Shown here in pieces: positions 57,350 through 64,000 of a DNA stretch of 64,000 nucleotides (position 1 is its first letter; every line of letters begins with the position of its first letter). The notes under the pieces are model-generated. The model ran no database searches, was not told the origin of the DNA, and worked only from the letters and a program-made list of their open reading frames with translations. Position numbers and translations under genes: made by a program. Source of the stretch: Trichocoleus sp. FACHB-40 (GTDB lineage Bacteria > Cyanobacteriota > Cyanobacteriia > Cyanobacteriales > FACHB-T130); NCBI RefSeq assembly GCF_014695915.1, contig NZ_JACJPF010000048.1, forward strand, positions 1 to 64,000. The letters are read 5' to 3'.

Positions 57350-58150
57350 ATGAAATCCATTTGCAGAAATATCGCCATTCTCTTAATCTCAACACTAATC
57401 GGTGGGCTTCCCTCTGCTGTCCGTGCCAATCCCTCTAGTCAGTTACTGAATGTCAATGAGATCGCCCAGACTCAAATGAGTGCTGTCGATTTCTATAATC
57501 GGGGCGTTGACAAACTAGATGCAGGTGACTTCAAAGGCGCGATCACAGATTTTGACGAATCTATCCGTCTTGCTCCCAACGATGTAGAGTCATACTACAA
57601 CCGGGGTTATGCTCGTCATATCCTGGGAGCTTACCAAGATGCAATAAAAGATTACACTGAAGCCTTGCGAATAAATCCGGATTATGCTAATGCCTACGGC
57701 AACCGGGCTTATTCCCACTATCTTCTAAAGAACTATCAAGAAGCGATCGCAGATTCTACGGAAGCGATTCGGCTCAATCCCAAAGATGCAAATGTTTATA
57801 TTAACCGGGGCAATGCCCGCGACGACCTAGGGGATACTAAAGCGGCAATTGAGGATTATAACGAAGCCTTACGTATTGACCCCAAGAGTGCTAGAGCTTA
57901 CTACAACAGAGGGTTAGCTTATAACCGTCTATCTGAAAATCAGAAAGCACTTAAAGATTACACTCAAACTCTTGCTTTAGATGGGAAATTTGCTGATGCT
58001 TACTATAACCGGGCAATTACCCACTCACGATTAGGAAACGGCAAATCAGCAGTTGCAGATTTGCAGAAAGCCGCAGATCTGTTCCGCGCCCAAGGAAGGA
58101 CAGAGAATTACCAGAATGCACTAGACGCTATGAAGAATATTCAGCTTTAA
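57350..58150 (+). CDS. Exported TPR-repeat protein
   Basis: 266 aa. The signal peptide (ISTLIGGLPSAVRA-NPSS) suggests cleavage near residue 27. Six tetratricopeptide repeats of 34 residues run from about residue 45 to 255, with repeat hallmarks such as SYYNRGYARHILGAYQDAIKDYTEALRINPDYA; Asn-Arg-Gly in helix A recurs in nearly every unit. TPR solenoids mediate protein contacts, and this one is periplasmic or lumenal. No partner can be read from the neighbourhood. Confidence 0.9.
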   Translation: MKSICRNIAILLISTLIGGLPSAVRANPSSQLLNVNEIAQTQMSAVDFYNRGVDKLDAGDFKGAITDFDESIRLAPNDVESYYNRGYARHILGAYQDAIKDYTEALRINPDYANAYGNRAYSHYLLKNYQEAIADSTEAIRLNPKDANVYINRGNARDDLGDTKAAIEDYNEALRIDPKSARAYYNRGLAYNRLSENQKALKDYTQTLALDGKFADAYYNRAITHSRLGNGKSAVADLQKAADLFRAQGRTENYQNALDAMKNIQL

Positions 58151-58264
58151 ACACGCGCCCAATCTAAGGTAAAAGGCAAAACAAAGAAACTCATTTTCTC
58201 TGTTTGGGGTTACTTTCCACTTTTGCCTTTCCTGCCCGTTCCTTGAAGGTGTAGGGGCGTAGGA

Positions 58265-58444
58265 TTAGCCTAAGTTGGATGCTGAAACAGCAACGAACAT
58301 TAAGCCGCCAAGCAGAGCGATCGCGCCGATGCTTAGGAAGAGGTAGTTGCGCTTTTGGGCTTCTGTTGGTGGTTCTGCTTTGTAAACTTTTGGCTCAACT
58401 GCAAAATTGTTCAAACGTCCGCCATCTTCGGTTGTGTATTTCAT
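58265..58444 (-). CDS. psb34: Psb34-like photosystem II assembly protein
   Basis: 59 aa from the ATG at 58444, with AAGGA 10 nt upstream; the longer open frame 5' of it is repeat-derived. The N-terminal KYTTEDGGRLNNFAVEPKVY and a single C-terminal membrane helix (NYLFLSIGAIALLGGLMFVAVSASNLG) match the small protein known from Synechocystis ssl1498, which binds the CP47 assembly module during photosystem II biogenesis, near high-light-inducible proteins. I rely on memory of that sequence. An 89-bp tandem duplication lies upstream. Confidence 0.88.
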   Translation of the reverse strand: MKYTTEDGGRLNNFAVEPKVYKAEPPTEAQKRNYLFLSIGAIALLGGLMFVAVSASNLG

Positions 58445-58536
58445 AGATGATATCCTTGGCTTTTTAAGTTTTAACAATTGTAACAATAAAAGCTGGATAA
58501 ACTTTCTAACTTTTGTAATATTTTTTAACAAAGTCA

Positions 58537-58712
58537 GATTTGAGAGGCTAGGGGCAGAGCAGAAGAGGATAATTCTCACTCCCCAGCCCCCAATCCCCAA
58601 TCCCCAATCCCCAATCCCTAGTTAGGATTTGAGAGGCTAGGGGCAGAGCAGAAGAGAAGAATTCTCACTCCCCAGCCCCCAATCCCCAATTCCCAATCCC
58701 TAATCACTAATC
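58537..58712. repeat. 89-bp tandem duplication carrying heptamer repeats, between psb34 and thiO/thiG
   Basis: Copy 1 (58537-58625) and copy 2 (58626-58712) both begin GATTTGAGAGGCTAGGGGC and contain ATTCTCACTCCCCAGCCCCCA followed by CCCAAT(CC) heptamers. Copy 2 includes the last codons and stop of the thiO/thiG gene on the minus strand. The copies differ by a few substitutions. Confidence 0.9.
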
Positions 58713-60727
58713 GTGCCGCTTAGGGGAGAACTGGCACTGGCGTAGACTTTCACAGGTATACGTCCAGCGAGGTTAGCCAGACGACCTGCTTGGACACCTA
58801 AACTCATGGCGCGAGCCATTGCCGCCGGATTTTTTGCCCCCGCGATCGCACTATTGATCAAAACCGCATCCGCCCCCATTTCCATAGCCTGAGAAGCCTC
58901 GCTGGGCGTTGCCAGCCCCGCATCCACCACCACCGGAATTCCGGCATTCTCAATGATAATTTGAATATTCGCCTCATTCTTAATCCCTTGTCCGGAACCA
59001 ATCGGCGAACCCAAAGGCATTACTGTTGCACAGCCAACCTCTTCCAAACGCTTTGCCAGCAACGGATCAGCATTAATGTAAGGCAGCACAGCAAAGCCTT
59101 CCTTAACCAGTTGTTCCGCTGCTTCCAAAGTGCCAATCGGGTCAGGTAGCAGATACTTCAAGTCAGGAATCACCTCTAACTTGACAAAATTATTCTCTTC
59201 CTGTCCCAACAACTTTGCCATCTCCCGTCCTAGACGCGCCACCCGAATCGCCTCTTCAGCAGTTTTACAGCCAGCAGTATTAGGTAGCATCCAGATTTTC
59301 GTCCAATCCAGCGCCTCCGCCAGCCCTTCGTGTCCCGGTGCCTTTGTTTGCACCCGACGCACCGCCACAGTCACAATCTCGCAGCCGCTAGCAATAACAC
59401 TTTGCTGCATTTCTTCTATGCTGCGATACTTGCCCGTTCCCGTCATCAGGCGAGATTTGAACGTGCGACCAGCGATTATTAAAGGGTCGGCTGGGAGATC
59501 CGAGGACTGATCCAGCTCAGAAGAAGTAGGACGGCTTAATTGAAGCATTTTTGGAGTTGCATTAACAAGTCTAGATCCAGCGTAGAACCTGGAGTAGTGA
59601 AAATGCTCTAGCAAGGGGTCAGACTTTTGCTGCCAAATTAGGTCTGCTAAAACGGAAGCAGTCACGGGAGCCAGCAAAATACCATTGCGGTAGTGACCAG
59701 CCGCGAGGGTTAAATTCTCGCAAGGGCTAGCGCCGAGAATTGGTAATTCATCGGGTGTCGCTGGCCGAAAACCCCACCAAAATTCTTGAATAGGAAAGTC
59801 TTTTAAGGCTGGATAAAGCCGAATAGCCCTTTCCAGCAAAGTTTTTATACCTGTCGGGGTGTTATGGGGTGTGAATCCTACATCCTCGCTGGTGGCTCCA
59901 ATTACAATTCTTCCATCCCGACGCGGCACGATGTAGATTTCCTCACCATACAGTACCCGACGTAATTCCCCAGCAACCAGCGGGGATGAAACGGATAGCA
60001 TTTGCCCTTTTTTTGGATGTACTGGTAGGGGTAACAATTCGTTAGACCACGCGCCAGTAGCTAAAACATAGTGTTGGGCGCGAAAATCACCCGCAGATGT
60101 TCTGACACCAGTTACTCGCCGATTTTGTTGCTGTATCGCCTCAGCTGCAACGCCTTCTTTGAGGGTTACGCCCAATTCCTGGGCGGCTATCCACAATGCT
60201 TGAGCTAATGCGCGATTGTCTACTTGACCATCTTCGGGATACCACCACCCACCGACAACTTCGGCACCTAATCCTGGTTGAATTTGATGAATTGCTTCTT
60301 TGTCTAGCCAAGTGCTGACGACTGACGACTGTGTGGACGGGTGAAGCGTTGTGGCGGATTCATCGCTTTTAGCAACGGATTCTAGCGGCAATGCTTTGCT
60401 GACCACCGCATCGCTTACGTTCCTACTAACATAAACTGGTGCCAAGATGCCGTTGGGCCAGTAGCCGATGGATCTGCCTGAGAGTTGTTCTAGTTTGCTG
60501 GCCCAGTCTGGATACATAGAGCGCGATCGCATACACAAATCTAGCATCGCACCAGGCGCGATACCTTCTGCCTGTGGTGCCAGCATCCCAGCAGCAGCAT
60601 GAGCAGCTGCTGATTTAAAGTCGCGACTCAGCACGGTGACGGTTGCACCCCGCAAGCGAAGTTCAACGGCGATGCTCAAAGCGATCGCGCCGCCGCCGAT
60701 GATGAGAATGTCACTTTCTGTGTTCAT
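58700..60727 (-). CDS. thiO/thiG: Bifunctional glycine oxidase / thiazole synthase (ThiO-ThiG fusion)
   Basis: 675 aa. The ThiO part (about residues 1-375) is an FAD-dependent oxidase with the dinucleotide motif [32 protein letters not shown] and the [10 protein letters not shown] signature; it makes iminoglycine. The ThiG part starts near 415 ([21 protein letters not shown]) and forms the thiazole ring, with the Schiff-base Lys in FVKLEVIPD and the phosphate site [28 protein letters not shown]. The fusion is usual in cyanobacteria. Residues near 125-140 ([17 protein letters not shown]) look like repeat-derived sequence in ThiO. No TPP riboswitch was found upstream. Confidence 0.94.
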   Translation of the reverse strand: MNTESDILIIGGGAIALSIAVELRLRGATVTVLSRDFKSAAAHAAAGMLAPQAEGIAPGAMLDLCMRSRSMYPDWASKLEQLSGRSIGYWPNGILAPVYVSRNVSDAVVSKALPLESVAKSDESATTLHPSTQSSVVSTWLDKEAIHQIQPGLGAEVVGGWWYPEDGQVDNRALAQALWIAAQELGVTLKEGVAAEAIQQQNRRVTGVRTSAGDFRAQHYVLATGAWSNELLPLPVHPKKGQMLSVSSPLVAGELRRVLYGEEIYIVPRRDGRIVIGATSEDVGFTPHNTPTGIKTLLERAIRLYPALKDFPIQEFWWGFRPATPDELPILGASPCENLTLAAGHYRNGILLAPVTASVLADLIWQQKSDPLLEHFHYSRFYAGSRLVNATPKMLQLSRPTSSELDQSSDLPADPLIIAGRTFKSRLMTGTGKYRSIEEMQQSVIASGCEIVTVAVRRVQTKAPGHEGLAEALDWTKIWMLPNTAGCKTAEEAIRVARLGREMAKLLGQEENNFVKLEVIPDLKYLLPDPIGTLEAAEQLVKEGFAVLPYINADPLLAKRLEEVGCATVMPLGSPIGSGQGIKNEANIQIIIENAGIPVVVDAGLATPSEASQAMEMGADAVLINSAIAGAKNPAAMARAMSLGVQAGRLANLAGRIPVKVYASASSPLSGTISD

Positions 60728-61425
60728 TTTTAGTCGATTTACCTAGAATGCGATCGCAGGGCTACTAAATATAAATGCGTCTCCCGCATCCAAGAGTCCT
60801 ATATATATAAGGCTAGTTTCTTATCGTTAGGTTCAGCCTCTCCCTGACGATGAACCCAAACCCGATCTATTTAAAACTACTGCTGAAAACTTAACAAGTA
60901 TTCACGCTTATTCCGAATTCACTTACATCAGACTCTCAGCTCCTCTTAAAAAGCCATATTCTTCAGCCAGTTTAGCCGATTAGTCGAAGTCTATCCGACT
61001 TAGCACGCCTATTTAAGACTTTATCGCCCCTGCTGTTTGCCGACCGACCCCTCAATTGCCTGGTTTCTTTAGTTTCCGCCTTTGCTATAAACCTTTTAGA
61101 TCATCTATTTTTTTTGTTTATTGTACCGATTTACAAATATAAAATACATAAAATAGTTAAAAAGCTCTAATATAACTCTCAGGAGCCTTTGTGAATCTCA
61201 GAGAGCTTCATAAACTGCTATGCGTCTGAATAATCCTTATATTTATGTAAAGTATTCCAAGTAGCCCTTTCTTTTATTGGGCAATTGAACAATAATTCAC
61301 TTCATAACCTTCAAACAAAAGTAATCTACAGTTGACTTTCAAGAGGGCAGCCCCAAGATTCATGTACTGCCTTTCAGGGAAGACAACCATCCTGGTTTGA
61401 AATGAAACTATAGGAGACTAAGCGC
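60728..61425. other. Long divergent region between thiO/thiG and chlL
   Basis: 698 bp, AT-rich. It must hold the promoters of both transcription units. I see TATATATAAGG (60812) and GGAGACT before chlL, but no strong hairpin, RNA gene or conserved box. I could not exclude an unannotated small RNA. Confidence 0.4.
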
Positions 61426-62292
61426 GTGAAACTGTCAGTATACGGAAAAGGCGGAATCGGCAAATCCACAACCAGCTGTAATATTTCCGTGGCGCTAGCC
61501 AAGCGCGGCAAGAAAGTCCTGCAAATTGGCTGCGATCCGAAGCACGACAGCACCTTTACCCTCACAGGCTTCCTGATTCCCACAATTATCGACACGCTTC
61601 AGGAAAAGGACTACCACTATGAAGACGTGTGGGCGGAAGATGTCATCTACAAAGGCTATGGCGGCGTAGACTGCGTTGAAGCTGGCGGCCCCCCCGCGGG
61701 TGCGGGTTGCGGCGGTTACGTCGTCGGCGAAACAGTAAAGCTACTCAAGGAATTGAACGCCTTTGATGAGTACGATGTGATTTTGTTCGACGTGTTGGGT
61801 GACGTTGTGTGTGGCGGCTTTGCGGCTCCTCTCAACTATTCCGACTACTGCATGATTGTCACCGACAACGGTTTTGATGCTTTATTTGCCGCCAACCGTA
61901 TCGCCGCCTCAGTACGGGAAAAAGCTCGGACGCACCCCCTGCGTCTGGCCGGGTTGATTGGCAACCGCACATCCAAGCGCGACTTGATCGACAAATACAT
62001 TTCAGCAGTTCCGATGCCAGTGCTGGAAGTGTTGCCCCTAATTGAAGACATCCGCGTTTCCCGCGTCAAGGGCAAAACTCTGTTTGAAATGGCAGAAACT
62101 GACCCCTCGCTTAACTACGTCTGCGAATATTACCTAAATATTGCTGACCAAATTCTGGCGCTTCCAGAGGGCGTTGTACCTAATGATTCTCCAGATCGGG
62201 AGTTGTTCTCCTTGCTGTCTGACTTCTACCTCAATCCCACAAAGCCAAATGTGAAGACTGAGGACGAAGAACTTGATCTAATGATGGTTTGA
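61426..62292 (+). CDS. chlL: Light-independent protochlorophyllide reductase, iron protein ChlL
   Basis: 288 aa, GTG start, GGAG 11 nt upstream. It is the NifH-like ATPase that passes electrons to ChlN-ChlB for dark chlorophyll synthesis. P-loop [14 protein letters not shown] (residues 6-19); [4Fe-4S] ligands Cys95 (GAGCGGYVV) and Cys129 ([11 protein letters not shown]), shared by the two subunits of the dimer. The C-terminal tail (DEELDLMMV) is typical. It heads chlL-DUF5331-chlN. Oxygen-sensitive clusters make this system important in low oxygen and darkness. Confidence 0.97.
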   Translation: MKLSVYGKGGIGKSTTSCNISVALAKRGKKVLQIGCDPKHDSTFTLTGFLIPTIIDTLQEKDYHYEDVWAEDVIYKGYGGVDCVEAGGPPAGAGCGGYVVGETVKLLKELNAFDEYDVILFDVLGDVVCGGFAAPLNYSDYCMIVTDNGFDALFAANRIAASVREKARTHPLRLAGLIGNRTSKRDLIDKYISAVPMPVLEVLPLIEDIRVSRVKGKTLFEMAETDPSLNYVCEYYLNIADQILALPEGVVPNDSPDRELFSLLSDFYLNPTKPNVKTEDEELDLMMV

Positions 62293-62456
62293 AGGTTGTA
62301 GGTTAAATGTTGCAGGTTTGTTGTCATTGGTTATCAAACATTGGTCAAAAAGTCTCCAATTTAGTTATTGGCAAAGGACAAATGACGAATGAGGAAGAAA
62401 TAGAGACTGACGAGCAAGCTTGCAACTTGTCAACCTTCCAACTGTCCAATTATTCA

Positions 62457-62897
62457 ATGAATATCGAGCTGCTGCGTAAATCTATAAAAGTCAAGTGGCT
62501 GGACTATTACCAAGAAAATCGACCGTGGCTGGTGCAACTGGGAGTTTGGGTTAACAGTGAAGGGCAACGTCGTCCTTCTTCCAGTTTCATCTTGGCAACG
62601 CTGTCAATTTTGGAGCCACGGTTGACCGAGATGCTGCCCTTAATTGTCGATCTGAACAACGATCCGGATCGAATTGTGGAAGCTTTAGGGCTTAACTTCA
62701 ACCCTGATGTTGAGCTAAATAATACCCTTGTGCAAAGCGAAAAAGCGATCGCACCGCAGGATGGAAATAACGAGGAAGCTGTCAAAATGCTTCCCGGAGG
62801 TATGCAGGAAGCGAAATTAGAGCCACAGAGCCACGCTAGTAGCCTTCCATCCTTAATCGATGAGTCTTGTCGAGGGGTAAAACGCGATCGCGACTAA
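62457..62897 (+). CDS. DUF5331 family protein
   Basis: 146 aa from the ATG at 62457 (MNIELLRKSIKVKWLDYYQENRPWL). The frame is open for 50 more codons upstream but that sequence has repeat character. The conserved block is WLDYYQENRPWLVQLGVWVNSEGQRRPSSSFILATLSILEPRLTEMLPLIVDLNNDPDRIVEALGLNF; the C-terminal third is variable and polar. It is located between chlL and chlN on the same strand, an arrangement I recall from other cyanobacteria. That suggests a connection with protochlorophyllide reductase, but no function is known. Confidence 0.82.
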   Translation: MNIELLRKSIKVKWLDYYQENRPWLVQLGVWVNSEGQRRPSSSFILATLSILEPRLTEMLPLIVDLNNDPDRIVEALGLNFNPDVELNNTLVQSEKAIAPQDGNNEEAVKMLPGGMQEAKLEPQSHASSLPSLIDESCRGVKRDRD

Positions 62898-62944
62898 CAC
62901 CTAATATTGCCAATTTAAGAAATACCAGTTGGAGAGGAAAATAA

Positions 62945-64000
<1,056 letters not shown>

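Noticed and set aside
60728-61425. TPP riboswitch upstream of thiO/thiG
   Set aside because: I looked for the conserved CTGAGA and GATCTGGATAATGCC-like elements on the minus strand and did not find them together.

Overview
The window is chromosomal DNA of a cyanobacterium. The evidence is the very frequent HIP1 octamer GCGATCGC, the light-independent protochlorophyllide reductase genes chlL and chlN, a ferrochelatase with a C-terminal chlorophyll-binding (CAB/Hlip) tail, a phycobilin-type heme oxygenase, a ThiO-ThiG fusion and a Psb34-like photosystem II assembly protein. Many short tandem heptamer repeats, dispersed palindromes and IS remnants suggest a large-genome filamentous form (Microcoleus/Oscillatoria/Nostoc-like), but I cannot fix the genus.

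Layout. 1-404: two IS relics side by side (ISKra4-type tail, IS630-type C-terminus). 0.66-5.96 kb: a TonB-like protein divergent from exbB-exbD, then an SPFH membrane protein with a ribbon-helix-helix partner, and an unknown exported protein. 6.1-10.5 kb: methyltransferase, hemH, DUF4126 protein and glutamate dehydrogenase. 10.65-11.85 kb: a complete IS4-type element with defined inverted repeats and a 9-bp target duplication. 12.2-16.2 kb: a three-gene ABC-2 exporter interrupted by a Rpn/PD-(D/E)XK-like gene and a decayed copy of it. 16.2-25 kb: aldo/keto reductase, di-iron ferritin-like protein, gamma-glutamyltransferase, fasciclin lipoprotein, heme oxygenase, two small cyanobacterial proteins (DUF4332, Mo-nitrogenase C-terminal family), DUF2267 and CobW. 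25.5-34 kb: mfd, a CNNM/CBS transporter, an alpha/beta hydrolase followed by a porin relic, threonine aldolase and LemA. 34.2-35.4 kb: a TPM-domain protein. 35.7-47.1 kb: a trehalose/glucan region (treZ, treY, NUDIX, methyltransferase, trehalase, UbiG-like methyltransferase, CBM20 alpha-amylase). 47.6-58.4 kb: YciI, pheT, an SpkB-like kinase, moeA, RDD protein, rpmG-rpsR-RNase II/R, TPR protein and psb34. 58.7-64 kb: thiO/thiG fusion, then chlL, a DUF5331 gene and chlN, which runs off the right edge.

Most genes are conserved cyanobacterial genes of known type. The least explained sequence is repeat-driven. Heptamer or other repeat DNA lies in frame inside pheT and apparently mfd. A decayed copy of the treY 3' end lies after the NUDIX gene. 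The Rpn-like gene has a broken paralogue inside the ABC operon. A truncated porin tail abuts the hydrolase. A 40-bp tandem triplet and an 89-bp duplication run into the 3' ends of the ferritin-like and thiO/thiG genes. Two families of dispersed palindromes are scattered between genes. I found no CRISPR array, tRNA, rRNA or defence island, and no strong candidate for a wholly new multi-gene system. The best candidates for unexplored function are the SPFH plus ribbon-helix-helix pair and the trehalose cluster with its embedded NUDIX and methyltransferase genes.
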